Shown: positions 17,141-25,763 of the stretch, in pieces
Position numbering within the stretch: position 1 is the first letter of the stretch
Layout: each line of letters begins with the position of its first letter
Source of the DNA: Bacillota bacterium
GTDB lineage: Bacteria > Bacillota > Bacilli > Paenibacillales > NBRC-103111
Assembly (NCBI GenBank): GCA_023388055.1
Contig: JAEWGW010000027.1
Span: forward strand, 124,001 to 188,000
DNA: 64,000 nucleotides
Direction of reading: 5' to 3'
Position numbers and translations under genes: made by a program
The notes under the pieces: generated by a model
Databases searched by the model: none
What the model saw: the letters and a program-made list of their open reading frames with translations, nothing else
What the model was told of the DNA's origin: nothing

Positions 17141-19099
17141 TTGTTCCGCAATAAATGGTTTATTCTCGCTATGACGTTTGTGCTTTTGTTGGCTATCGGT
17201 GGACCCTATCTCGTGTGGAAGGAAAAATACGGAGGGGGGCTTCATAACGGTACAGCGGAGTCCCAGGAGCTGGAGGCTGTCAAAACCGTCAAGGCTCCTT
17301 CGGATACATATGACGTCATTGTGGTAGGCACGGATCCGGAGGGGGTAGCCGGTGCTGTAGCCGCCTCCCGCCACGGGCTGAAGACCCTGCTGGTGGACGG
17401 ACGCAACCGGGAAATCCTGGGCGGGCTTATGACTCTGGGCTGGCTGAACTCCCTGGACAACAACTATGACCGGGCCAGCTATGATTGGCTGGCGCCTAAA
17501 CCCAATGTGATGAACAAAGGGATTTTTCAGGAGTTCTATAATGGTATAGAGGGAACCTCCTTCGATGTGACCACAGCGGCGAATGTGTTCAACCGGCTGG
17601 TGGCCAAGGAGAAGAATATCGATGTTCTTCTGAAAACCCAAAGCATAACCCCCGTGCTGGCGGAAGGCAAGGACGGCGCCAAGCTGGTGACCGGGCTGGA
17701 TCTTACCCTGGAAAACGGAGAGAAGCGCACAGTCAAGGCCAAAGCGGTGCTTGATGCCACGCAGGATGCGGATGTGGCGGTGGCTGCCGGCGCTCCCTTC
17801 AGCCGGGGACGGGAGGATCTCAATGATCCCGACTCACTGATGGCGGTGACAGCAGTATTCCGGCTCAAAAATGCGGACGACAGCTTCTGGAAAGAGGTCC
17901 GCAAGTATCTGGACAACGATAATGATACCAATACCGGTGCGGATACGTACTCTGCCTTCGGCTATGGCGATATCAAGGAATACAAGGCCCAGAACCCCAC
18001 CAAGGCAAGAATGCGGGGGCTTAACATCGGGCGCAATAACGATAACACCATTTTGATTAACTCCCTGCAATTATTCGGGGTGAATCCCTTTGATCCGGCT
18101 TCCATCAAAGAGGCATACGCAGTGGCCGAACAGGAGCTGCCCCATGTGCTGCAGTTCATCAAGGACAAACATCCGGAATTCGCCAAGCTGGAGCTGGACG
18201 GTGTGGCACCGGAGCTGTATGTGCGGGAATCCCGCCATATTTACGGGGAATACCGGCTTTCCATCCTGGATTTGCTGGAAAACCGCGATCAATGGGACCG
18301 GATTGCCTTCGGTTCTTACGCAGTAGATATTCAAAGCACCGGTCCCAACGACCCCGGCGCAGTGTCCATGGAGCCCCACAAGTATGCGGTTCCGTTCCGC
18401 AGCATTGTGCCGCAGAAGGTGGACGGGCTTCTGGTGGTGAGCCGTTCCGCCAGCTATGACACTCTTCCCCACGGAAGCGCCCGTGTCATTCCTTTGGGAA
18501 TGGCAGTGGCGGAGTCTGCGGCAGCAGCGGCTAAGGTATCTATTGATCATAACGTCACCTTCCGCGAGCTGTCCAAGTCCAAGGAGCAGGTGGCGCAAAT
18601 GCAGGATATTGCTGTTAAGAAGGGACTGGAGCTTGCGCCTTATACGTTTCCGCGGCAGGCTTATCAGGATCATAAGGCTTATCCGGGCTTGAAGGCCGTG
18701 GTTTATACAGGGCTTGTGAACGGGTCCTACGGCAATGCAAACTTTGATCCCAAGGAGCTCGATAAACCCAGCAATCCGCAGCGGTTTGTGAATCAATTTG
18801 CAACACTCAAAAAACGCTATCCCCAATCCTTCAAGGGAACCTCCTCCAATGCCATTGCCGGTATGGATGCCGACAAGGCCAAAACCGATCCGTTGACGCT
18901 GCAGCAGGCGGCCTACACCATTGCCCGTGCTACCGGGCTTACGCCGAAGCCGGAGCAGGCGGAGGCGGAGCTTCTTGCCAAGCGGCTGCTGAAGGAAGAG
19001 ACCCTGAAGCTGATTGCCGACAAGGGCAAGCTGACCAACGGAGAATCTTATCTGCTGATTAAGGATGTTTTGGAGAATCTGGTGAACCTGCGCTTCTAA
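17141..19099 (+). CDS. Membrane-anchored FAD-dependent oxidoreductase
   Basis: The 652-residue protein begins with an uncleaved-looking signal anchor (hydrophobic about residues 6-25, no lipobox and no twin arginine), which would place the rest outside the membrane. It then has a Rossmann entry YDVIVVGTDPEGVAGAVAA (about residues 57-75) and DGRNREILGG, typical of the FAD_oxidored group. The dinucleotide motif reads GTDPEG, with Asp where the second glycine of GxGxxG is expected. Near the C-terminus, LTLQQAAYTIARATGL and LTNGESYLLIKDVLENL resemble halves of surface-layer-like repeats. TTG start after AAAGGAGGAG. Substrate unknown. Confidence 0.8.
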   Translation: MFRNKWFILAMTFVLLLAIGGPYLVWKEKYGGGLHNGTAESQELEAVKTVKAPSDTYDVIVVGTDPEGVAGAVAASRHGLKTLLVDGRNREILGGLMTLGWLNSLDNNYDRASYDWLAPKPNVMNKGIFQEFYNGIEGTSFDVTTAANVFNRLVAKEKNIDVLLKTQSITPVLAEGKDGAKLVTGLDLTLENGEKRTVKAKAVLDATQDADVAVAAGAPFSRGREDLNDPDSLMAVTAVFRLKNADDSFWKEVRKYLDNDNDTNTGADTYSAFGYGDIKEYKAQNPTKARMRGLNIGRNNDNTILINSLQLFGVNPFDPASIKEAYAVAEQELPHVLQFIKDKHPEFAKLELDGVAPELYVRESRHIYGEYRLSILDLLENRDQWDRIAFGSYAVDIQSTGPNDPGAVSMEPHKYAVPFRSIVPQKVDGLLVVSRSASYDTLPHGSARVIPLGMAVAESAAAAAKVSIDHNVTFRELSKSKEQVAQMQDIAVKKGLELAPYTFPRQAYQDHKAYPGLKAVVYTGLVNGSYGNANFDPKELDKPSNPQRFVNQFATLKKRYPQSFKGTSSNAIAGMDADKAKTDPLTLQQAAYTIARATGLTPKPEQAEAELLAKRLLKEETLKLIADKGKLTNGESYLLIKDVLENLVNLRF

Positions 19100-19109
19100 A
19101 ATATCAAAC

Positions 19110-19158
19110 AAAAAAAGCCATTCTCGCGAGGGGGAACACCTCAAAGGGATGGCTTTTT
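19110..19158. terminator. Bidirectional terminator between convergent genes
   Basis: AAAAAGCCAT and ATGGCTTTTT form the outer stem with A and T runs on both sides, so it can end the FAD oxidoreductase and the acidic-protein transcripts. Confidence 0.85.
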
Positions 19159-19202
19159 GTGTGCATGTGTGTGGTAATGCGCCGCGGCGGAAGGAGGGGA
19201 TC

Positions 19203-19499
19203 TTATGCTTCTTCTTCGGTTTCTTCAGCCTCTTCGACTTCGTCGGCTTCATCAGCTGCATCCAGCTCAGCAGAATCCTCCAGCTCTTCATCCGTAGTTT
19301 CTTCATCCAACTCCGCTTCCTCCAGGATTTCTTCCTCCTCGAAGAGCTCCTCCAGCGTATCCACTTCCAGCACCTCGCCGGCAATTTCGTCGGCTTCGTC
19401 GACAACATCCTCGATTATTTCCTCCGTTGCCTCGTCGACAGCGATTTCTGCTTCCCCAGCCTCATCCAAAGCTTCGATTAATTCAAATTCCTCCGCCAT
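19203..19499 (-). CDS. Extremely acidic small protein, function unknown
   Basis: This 98-residue protein (MAEEFELIEALDEAGEAE...) contains 51 Asp or Glu residues by direct count and no Lys, Arg, His, Cys, Trp or Pro. Hydrophobic residues recur between acidic runs (EELFEEEEILEE), so helical or coiled-coil structure is possible. No domain is recognised. The ATG at 19499 follows GGAGGG by seven bases, and a bidirectional terminator follows, so it appears to be a genuine monocistronic gene. Possible roles such as cation binding or a basic-protein partner are guesses. Confidence 0.7.
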   Translation of the reverse strand: MAEEFELIEALDEAGEAEIAVDEATEEIIEDVVDEADEIAGEVLEVDTLEELFEEEEILEEAELDEETTDEELEDSAELDAADEADEVEEAEETEEEA

Positions 19500-19603
19500 G
19501 TTTGTTCCCTCCATATTATCGTTTCACAAGGTTTTTCCTTGTTGATTTCATATATATGTCTGTCCGAACAACATAGACTAGCCTGCTGAAATAATTTTTA
19601 AAG

Positions 19604-19619
19604 CGCTTTATATAAAGCG
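19604..19619. promoter_or_regulatory. Perfect 16-bp palindrome, possible operator
   Basis: CGCTTTATATAAAGCG is a perfect palindrome in the AT-rich stretch upstream of the acidic-protein gene. The overlapping TAAAGCGCTTTA resembles the core of CcpA cre sites. No function is proven. Confidence 0.3.
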
Positions 19620-19720
19620 TTTCATAATTTGTAATATATTTGTAATCAGCCTTTAATGTTTCTTTAACAGGTTTTAGATACAATTATCTACGACCCCCTT
19701 TTTAAAATATATTTTCTCTT

Positions 19721-19751
19721 AAACCTACACTTTGCGGTAGGTTTCTTCTTT
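19721..19751 (+). terminator. Intrinsic terminator upstream of hisS promoter
   Basis: AAACCTAC and GTAGGTTT form a hairpin followed by CTTCTTTTTT. No gene on the plus strand was found to feed it, so it may insulate hisS or end a short untranslated RNA from the AT-rich stretch 19515-19720, where nothing else was identified. Confidence 0.6.
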
Positions 19752-19789
19752 TTTATCCCCTTATGCAGGGGAGAATAGATTTTCGCCGC

Positions 19790-19818
19790 TTGACTTTATC
19801 CGACAGCTTGTTTACAAT
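19790..19818 (+). promoter_or_regulatory. Sigma-A promoter of hisS-aspS
   Basis: TTGACT and TACAAT with a 17-base spacer, directly ahead of the T-box leader. Confidence 0.8.
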
Positions 19819-19844
19819 TTGAACTAATATTCATCCTATGATTC

Positions 19845-20165
19845 GTTGAAGGGACAAAGTACTTCATTCCCCGCATCTTCAGAGAGGAAGCCAAGGCTGG
19901 AAGCTTCCGTTGCAGGAGAAGGAAAGACCTCCCCGAGAACAAGCCGTGAACCCGGGGGTGCGAGCTCAAAAGCCACGCGCCGGACGTGCAGTAACGGATT
20001 TGCGTTTGGCGGTCGTTACCCGCCCTTAAAGTGCGGAACCTTCATCCATTGGCGCTCAAGCCCTGGTGTGTTCCGAATAGCGGGTGGTACCGCGGGAAAT
20101 TGTTCATTCAATCTCTCGTCCCAGGCAAAAGTTTCATTAGCCGGGGATGGGGGATTTTTTGCGTT
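19845..20165 (+). promoter_or_regulatory. T-box leader of hisS-aspS
   Basis: The leader contains AGTA and AGAGAG stem I motifs, the T-box sequence AGCGGGTGGTACCGCGGG at about 20079-20096, and a terminator hairpin (CTCGTCCCAGGC with GCCGGGGATGGG) ending in TTTTTT near 20160. Uncharged tRNA binding would favour the antiterminator. I could not place a His codon at the expected specifier position; AAC at 19938-19940 is a candidate, not a firm call. Confidence 0.88.
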
Positions 20166-20217
20166 TTAAACAGAGCAATACACAGGGATTATTTCAAGAA
20201 AGAGAGGCTGACGGACG

Positions 20218-21468
20218 TTGAGTATTCAAAGACCCAAGGGGACGCAGGATTTTTTGCCGGGAACTGTGGAGGTATGGCAATTTATCGAGAAAACCGCCAG
20301 GGATGTCTGCCGCCGGTTCCATTACCAGGAAATCCGGACGCCGATTTTTGAGCATACGGAGCTGTTCTCCCGCGGGGTGGGGGAAACCACCGATATTGTG
20401 GAGAAGGAGATGTACACCTTCCTGGACAAGGGTAACCGCTCCATCTCCCTGCGGCCGGAAGGGACAGCCGGAGTGGTCCGGGCCTATGTGGAGAACAAGC
20501 TGTATGGCGAGCCTGATGTAAGCAAGCTGTATTATACCGGACCGATGTTCCGTTATGAACAGCCGCAGGCCGGTCGTTTCCGGCAGTTTCACCAGTTTGG
20601 CGTAGAGGCCTTCGGCGCTACGGATCCCTCCATCGATGCCGAGGTGATTGCCCTGGGGCTGACCATTTATGAGGAGCTGGGGCTTAAAGGAGTTCGGGTG
20701 GAGATCAATTCCGTGGGCAATGCGGAAAGCCGCAGCGCCTACCGCGAAGCCCTCCTTGGTTTCCTGGAGCCCAAGCGGCATCTGCTGTGCCGGGATTGCC
20801 AATCCCGGATGGACCGCAATCCGCTGCGGGTACTGGACTGCAAGGTGGATCAAGCCCATTTTGCCGGGGTGCCGGAGCTCATTGATTACCTGGACGAGGA
20901 ATGCCTCACCCACTTCGAAGCCGTGAAAAGCCACCTTACCGCCATGGGGATTTCCTTCTCCATCAATCCCCGGCTTGTGCGGGGACTGGATTATTACACC
21001 CTGACCGCCTTCGAATACAAGGCGGAGGGTATCGGCGCCATCGATACCATCGGCGGCGGGGGACGGTATAACGGCCTGGTGGGCCAGATCGGCGGCCAGG
21101 ACCAGCCGGGCATCGGTTTTGGTATCGGCCTGGAGCGTACAGCTTTGGTGCTGGGGGCCCAAGGGGTGGAGATCCCGCGGGAGAATGAGCTGGCGGTGTA
21201 TCTGATCGGTATGGGCGATGAGGCGGAAGCCAAAACCACGGCGCTTCTGTATCAGCTGCGCCGGGCGGGGATCGCCTGCGAGAAGGATTACCAGAACCGG
21301 AAGATGAAGGCCAGGATGAAGTCGGCCGACCGGGTACAGGCGCGTTTTGTGGCTATTCTCGGCGAGGATGAGCTGGCAGCGGAGGAAATTACCGTCAAGA
21401 CGATGGGAACCGGGGATCAGGAACGGGTGCCGTTAGCCGGATTAGCGGATTGGATCAAGAGTCACTAA
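20218..21468 (+). CDS. hisS: Histidine-tRNA ligase
   Basis: This class II synthetase charges tRNA-His. The 416-residue protein begins MSIQRPKGTQDFLPG and shows motif 2 (YYTGPMFRYEQPQAGRFRQFHQ), the histidine-specific motifs LVRGLDYYTLTAFEY and GGGGRYNGL, and a C-terminal anticodon-binding domain. It starts at a TTG after GAGAGG. It is followed 30 bases later by aspS and both are under the upstream T-box. Confidence 0.97.
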   Translation: MSIQRPKGTQDFLPGTVEVWQFIEKTARDVCRRFHYQEIRTPIFEHTELFSRGVGETTDIVEKEMYTFLDKGNRSISLRPEGTAGVVRAYVENKLYGEPDVSKLYYTGPMFRYEQPQAGRFRQFHQFGVEAFGATDPSIDAEVIALGLTIYEELGLKGVRVEINSVGNAESRSAYREALLGFLEPKRHLLCRDCQSRMDRNPLRVLDCKVDQAHFAGVPELIDYLDEECLTHFEAVKSHLTAMGISFSINPRLVRGLDYYTLTAFEYKAEGIGAIDTIGGGGRYNGLVGQIGGQDQPGIGFGIGLERTALVLGAQGVEIPRENELAVYLIGMGDEAEAKTTALLYQLRRAGIACEKDYQNRKMKARMKSADRVQARFVAILGEDELAAEEITVKTMGTGDQERVPLAGLADWIKSH

Positions 21469-21498
21469 ATTTTTTTCACATATACGGAGGTTACCAAA

Positions 21499-23280
21499 AT
21501 GTCTATGCTAAGAACCCATCAATGCGGTCTGCTGACCAAGTCCGATGTTGGCACGAAAGTCACCCTGAACGGCTGGGTCCAGCGCCGCCGGGATTTGGGC
21601 GGAGTGCTGTTTATTGATCTCCGCGACCGCAGCGGAATCGTACAGGTGGTTTTCAATCCGGATTTCTCCGGCGAAGCGTTGGCTATTGCCGACCGTGCGC
21701 GGAATGAATATGTGCTGGCGGTAAGCGGCACAGTGGTGGAACGCAATGCGGACACCAAAAACCCCAACCTGGAAACCGGCGAAATTGAGGTCCGGATTAC
21801 CGAAATCGAGATTATGAATGCTGCCAAAACTCCTCCTTTCTTCATCGAGGATGGTGTGGAGGTGGATGAGCAGGTGCGCCTGAAGTACCGTTATCTGGAC
21901 CTGCGTCGTCCGGAAATGCAGCGTTCCCTGTATTTGCGCTCCAAAGCCGCCAAGGTGTTCCGGGATTACCTGGACGATAACGGCTTTGTGGAAGTGGAAA
22001 CACCGATTTTGACCAAAAGCTCTCCGGAAGGCGCACGGGACTATCTGGTGCCGAGCCGCGTCCACCCGGGCGAATTCTTCGCACTGCCCCAATCCCCGCA
22101 GCTGTATAAGCAGCTCCTGATGGTCGGCGGCGTGGAGCGTTATTACCAGATCGCCCGCTGCTTCCGCGACGAGGACCTGCGTGCGGACCGCCAGCCGGAA
22201 TTTACCCAGGTGGACATCGAAACCTCCTTCCTCTCCCGGGACCAGCTTCTGGATATGATGGAGGAGCTGTGTGTGAAGCTTTTCAAAGCCACGCTGGACT
22301 TGGATATTCCCCGTCCCTTCCAACGCCTGACCTATGCCGACGCTATGGGCAAATACGGCTCCGACAAGCCGGACCTGCGGTTTGGCCTGGAGCTGCGTGA
22401 CGTGTCTGACATTGTGGCGGCCAGCGGCGTGAAGGTATTTGCTTCGGTGGTTGCCGGAGGCGGCATCGTCAAGGCGCTGAACGCCAAGGGCTGCGCCTCC
22501 TGGAGCCGCAAGGAGCTGGATGATCTGGCTCCGTTTGCCTCCCGTTACGGCGGCAAGGGTCTGGCCTGGATTCAAATCAAGGACGGCGAATGGAAAGGAC
22601 CTATCGTCAAGTTCTTCAATGAAACAGAAATCGCTGCCCTGACCGAACGTCTGGACGCCCAAGAGGGCGACGTGCTGATTTTCTCCGCGGACAAAGCCAA
22701 GGTCGTTAACGATGTGCTGGGCAACCTGCGCCTGAAGGTGGGCAAGGATCTGGGTCTGATCAACGAAAATGACTATAAGTTCGCCTGGGTTATCGACTTC
22801 CCGCTTTTGGGTTATGATGAGGAAGCCAAGCGTTATGTGGCGGAGCATCATCCGTTTACCCGTCCCCATGAGGAGGACCTGCACTACTTCGACACCGACC
22901 CGGGCAAGATCCGCGCCCAAGCCTATGACCTGGTGCTGAACGGCTATGAGGTTGGCGGCGGCTCCATGCGGATATACAAGCGGGATGTGCAGGAGAAAAT
23001 GTTCGATGCCTTGGGCTTCTCCCCGGAGATGGCCAGAGAGAAATTCGGCTATCTGCTGGACGCCTTCGAATACGGTACACCGCCCCATGGCGGCATGGCT
23101 TACGGCTTCGACCGTCTGGTGATGCTGATCGCCAAACAATCTAACCTGCGTGAGGTTATTGCCTTCCCCAAAACGGCCAGCGCAACCTGCCTCATGATGA
23201 ATGCGCCGAGCACCGTGGATGATGAGCAGCTGGAAGAACTGTCCATCAGAGTGGCGTTGAAGGAGCCCGCGTCCAAGTAA
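21499..23280 (+). CDS. aspS: Aspartate-tRNA ligase
   Basis: This class II synthetase charges tRNA-Asp, and possibly tRNA-Asn if the organism uses the indirect asparagine pathway. The 593-residue protein has an N-terminal OB anticodon domain (GWVQRRRDLGGVLFIDLRDR), the catalytic core (PEGARDYLVPSR, FRDEDLRADRQPEFTQ), the bacterial GAD insertion (about residues 290-420) and C-terminal motif 3 (GMAYGFDRLVM). The ATG follows CGGAGG. Confidence 0.97.
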   Translation: MSMLRTHQCGLLTKSDVGTKVTLNGWVQRRRDLGGVLFIDLRDRSGIVQVVFNPDFSGEALAIADRARNEYVLAVSGTVVERNADTKNPNLETGEIEVRITEIEIMNAAKTPPFFIEDGVEVDEQVRLKYRYLDLRRPEMQRSLYLRSKAAKVFRDYLDDNGFVEVETPILTKSSPEGARDYLVPSRVHPGEFFALPQSPQLYKQLLMVGGVERYYQIARCFRDEDLRADRQPEFTQVDIETSFLSRDQLLDMMEELCVKLFKATLDLDIPRPFQRLTYADAMGKYGSDKPDLRFGLELRDVSDIVAASGVKVFASVVAGGGIVKALNAKGCASWSRKELDDLAPFASRYGGKGLAWIQIKDGEWKGPIVKFFNETEIAALTERLDAQEGDVLIFSADKAKVVNDVLGNLRLKVGKDLGLINENDYKFAWVIDFPLLGYDEEAKRYVAEHHPFTRPHEEDLHYFDTDPGKIRAQAYDLVLNGYEVGGGSMRIYKRDVQEKMFDALGFSPEMAREKFGYLLDAFEYGTPPHGGMAYGFDRLVMLIAKQSNLREVIAFPKTASATCLMMNAPSTVDDEQLEELSIRVALKEPASK

Positions 23281-23344
23281 GATAGACGTCAGACCTGTTG
23301 CGCTCCGCAAGGAGCGTGCGGGTTGAAATAGGAGGATTTACCCA

Positions 23345-24097
23345 ATGCTGCATCAATTTTCCCGCACGGAGCTTGCCGTTGGAGAGGAAGGGCTGGATAT
23401 CCTGAGGAACAGCACCGTGGCGGTGCTGGGTATCGGCGGTGTAGGCTCCATTGCCGCTGAAGCCCTGGCCCGCTCCGGTGTTGGCCGGATTATCCTGATT
23501 GATAAGGATGTTGTGGATATTACCAACATCAACCGGCAGATTCACGCCCTCTTGTCCACAGTTGGCAAGCCTAAGGCGGAGCTGATGAAAAACCGGATTG
23601 CCGATATCAATCCGGAGTGCGATGCCATTGCCCTGAAGATGTTTTATACGGAAGAAACCTATGAGGAGCTGTTCCAATATCCGCTGGACTATGTCCTGGA
23701 TGCCTCGGATACGGTCAGCTACAAGATTCACCTGATCAAGGAATGCCTGAAGCGCAAAATCCCCGTCATCTCCTGTATGGGGGCAGCCAACAAAATGGAT
23801 CCCTCCCGGTTTCAGGTGGCGGATATCTCCAAAACCACGGTGGATCCCATTGCCCGGGTCATCCGCCAGAAGCTGCGCAAGGAAGGCATCCACAAGGGGG
23901 TTAAGGTGGTATTCTCCACAGAGGAGCCGCTTTTGCCGCGGGAGGATATTACCCAGAAGATTGTACCGGAGAATGCTCCGGAAATCCGCAAGGCCCAGAA
24001 CCCTCCTGCCAGCAACGCGTTTGTGCCTCCGGTGGCCGGTTTGATTATGGTCGGTGCGGCAGTTAAGGACCTGTTGAAGAAGAAGGGTGCGCAATAA
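23345..24097 (+). CDS. tcdA: tRNA threonylcarbamoyladenosine dehydratase
   Basis: TcdA (CsdL/YrvM) uses ATP to cyclise t6A37 of tRNAs to ct6A. The 250-residue protein is an E1/ThiF-like adenylating enzyme with VLGIGGVGSIAAEALARSGVG (about residues 28-48) as ATP-binding loop, DKDVVDITNINRQIHA, and DASDTVSYKIHL. It starts after AGGAGG. A terminator follows. The position after aspS matches B. subtilis yrvM. Confidence 0.93.
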   Translation: MLHQFSRTELAVGEEGLDILRNSTVAVLGIGGVGSIAAEALARSGVGRIILIDKDVVDITNINRQIHALLSTVGKPKAELMKNRIADINPECDAIALKMFYTEETYEELFQYPLDYVLDASDTVSYKIHLIKECLKRKIPVISCMGAANKMDPSRFQVADISKTTVDPIARVIRQKLRKEGIHKGVKVVFSTEEPLLPREDITQKIVPENAPEIRKAQNPPASNAFVPPVAGLIMVGAAVKDLLKKKGAQ

Positions 24098-24111
24098 GCG
24101 GCCTGGATACC

Positions 24112-24154
24112 AATCATCCTCACTCTGTTTATGGCAGGGGAGGGTGATTTTTTC
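24112..24154 (+). terminator. Intrinsic terminator after tcdA
   Basis: AATCATCCTC pairs with GAGGGTGATT (one G-T pair) followed by TTTTTTCTTTT. Confidence 0.8.
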
Positions 24155-24168
24155 TTTTGCCATGCCTA

Positions 24169-24197
24169 TTGACTCACCGTACAATTTGCAGTAGAAT
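24169..24197 (+). promoter_or_regulatory. Sigma-A promoter of the trpS leader
   Basis: TTGACT and TAGAAT with a 17-base spacer, about 30 bases ahead of the T-box stem I. Confidence 0.8.
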
Positions 24198-24220
24198 TCA
24201 GCCATATCTGAACAACCAGG

Positions 24221-24520
24221 AAAAAGGGTAAGTAGACATATGGAGATGGACCTCAGAGAGCCGGTGGCTGCTGCGAACCGGTGTCCGGCCTATGCTCGAA
24301 TGGCCTTTGGAGTTGCTTTGCCCAATCGCTTATATGAGGCGTAGTAGGGAAAGCCGGGATTCCCGCCGTTATCAAGGGAGCGGTATCGGGTTGGCTTCGT
24401 AGTGAAGAAGCGATGGCCCCGTACTGTCAGCGGACCTTTAACGCCTGGCACAGGCGCATGAAGGTTATTTAAGGTGGCCAAACGACAAGCTTCGTCCTTA
24501 GAGGACGGGGCTTTTTTTAT
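24221..24520 (+). promoter_or_regulatory. Tryptophan T-box leader of trpS
   Basis: The leader has AGTA (24231-24234), the stem I block AGAGAGCCGGTGGCTGCTGC and, at 24298-24303, GAA followed by TGG, which reads as a Trp specifier codon. The T-box itself is atypical: AAGGTGGC rather than the usual AGGGTGGTACCGCG; the UGGC would pair with a tRNA ending GCCA, as expected for tRNA-Trp. A terminator (AAGCTTCGTCC with GGACGGGGCTT, then seven T) ends it. Confidence 0.82.
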
Positions 24521-24532
24521 TGGGTAAAAACT

Positions 24533-24591
24533 GGGGGCACCCCCGAAAGTAGTCGGAATAGGCTTCGAAGCATTTGCTTCACTTTTGGGGG
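24533..24591 (-). repeat. 60-bp CCCCCAAAAGT palindrome, copy R2
   Basis: Relative to R1 this copy is inverted. It has arms CCCCCGAAAGT and ACTTTTGGGGG, where a G-T pair replaces one A-T pair, and the conserved GTCGGAAT block. It lies between the trpS T-box terminator and the trpS start. Confidence 0.8.
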
Positions 24592-24599
24592 AATCATTC

Positions 24600-24660
24600 C
24601 GGGGGCACCCCCAAAAGTAATCGGAATAGGCTGCGGAGGTTTAGCGTCACTTTTGGGGGA
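24600..24660 (-). repeat. 60-bp CCCCCAAAAGT palindrome, copy R3
   Basis: It is tandem with R2 in the same orientation, nine bases apart, with perfect CCCCCAAAAGT/ACTTTTGGGGG arms, TCGGAATAGG in the middle and GGGGGCACCCCC at its left end. Confidence 0.8.
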
Positions 24661-24749
24661 TTTATGAAAGGGGGTGATGGCCATGGATGATGGCTGGGAT
24701 TGGTGCCGGAAACATACAAGCAAAAATACCAATTTAGGAGGAAGCAACA

Positions 24750-25745
24750 ATGAAAAATCGGGTATTAACTGGGGACCGGGTCACCGGCAAGCTGCATCTG
24801 GGCCATTACGCCGGAAGTTTGAAAAACCGGGTGGCGCTGCAGGAGGAGCATGAATGTTTTGTAATGCTGGCCGATGTGCAGGCGTTAACCACTCATTTTG
24901 AACGGCCGGAGCTGATCCGAAGCTCTCTGAAGGAGATGGCGCTGGATTATCTGGCGGCAGGGATCGATCCGAACAAAACCTCTATTTTTATCCAATCCAT
25001 GGTGCCCGAAATTGCCGAGCTGACCATGTTTTTCTCCATGCTGGTTACAGTAAATACCTTGCGGCATAACCCTACGGTGAAGGCAGAGTCCAAAGGCGCG
25101 GGTCTGGATGAGCTGTATTACGGGTTTCTTGGGTACCCGGTAAGCCAAGCGGCGGATATTGCCTTTTGCAAGGCAACGCTTATTCCGGTCGGGGAGGATC
25201 AGCTGCCCCATCTGGAGCTGGCCCGCAAGGTAGTGCGCCGCTTTAACGAGCTGTACAAACCGGTGCTGGTGGAGCCCGAGGCGCTAATCAGTGAGGTGCC
25301 GAGGCTGATAGGGACGGATGGTGAGGCCAAAATGAGCAAAAGCCTTGGCAACGCCATTGAGCTGGACTGCAGTGCGGAGGAACTGGCGTTGAAGCTCCGC
25401 AAAGCCAAAACCGATCCGGCCCGGGTTCATAAGCATGATCCGGGACATCCGGACATTTGCCCTATCTATGCGTATCATGGAGCCTTCCGGCCGAATGGGG
25501 CTGCGGAGATCCGGGAAAACTGCGAAGCGGGAACCATCGGCTGTTCGGCATGCAAGGAGCAGCTGCGGTTGGCCTTGGAGGGGCTGCTGGCCCCTATGCG
25601 AGAGCGACGGGCCGATTATGCGGCACGGCCGCATGACATTGACGATATTCTCCAAGCCGGCACTGCAGAGGTCCGCCGCATTGCCGCCGTCACTATGGGC
25701 GAGGTAAGGGAGGCCATGGGGCTGGATTATTTTTCAAACCGCTGA
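24750..25745 (+). CDS. trpS: Tryptophan-tRNA ligase
   Basis: This class I synthetase charges tRNA-Trp. The 331-residue protein has the HIGH-type motif HLGHYAGSL (about residues 17-25), GYPVSQAADI, PVGEDQLPHLEL and the KMSKS motif EAKMSKSLGNAI (about residues 192-203). The GDRVTGKLHLGH start and a four-Cys-like C-terminal patch (CPIYAYH, CEAGTIGCSACKEQ) resemble the second TrpRS lineage found in some Firmicutes and Deinococcus rather than the B. subtilis type. It follows AGGAGG and is under the Trp T-box. Confidence 0.95.
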   Translation: MKNRVLTGDRVTGKLHLGHYAGSLKNRVALQEEHECFVMLADVQALTTHFERPELIRSSLKEMALDYLAAGIDPNKTSIFIQSMVPEIAELTMFFSMLVTVNTLRHNPTVKAESKGAGLDELYYGFLGYPVSQAADIAFCKATLIPVGEDQLPHLELARKVVRRFNELYKPVLVEPEALISEVPRLIGTDGEAKMSKSLGNAIELDCSAEELALKLRKAKTDPARVHKHDPGHPDICPIYAYHGAFRPNGAAEIRENCEAGTIGCSACKEQLRLALEGLLAPMRERRADYAARPHDIDDILQAGTAEVRRIAAVTMGEVREAMGLDYFSNR

Positions 25746-25763
25746 TTTCTGACCTGAACAAGC

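Noticed and set aside
23295..23325. CGCTCC-GCAA-GGAGCG hairpin between aspS and tcdA
   Set aside because: The stem is only six clean base pairs, without a T-run, and may simply be leader structure; no 6S RNA-like architecture fits in the 64-base gap.
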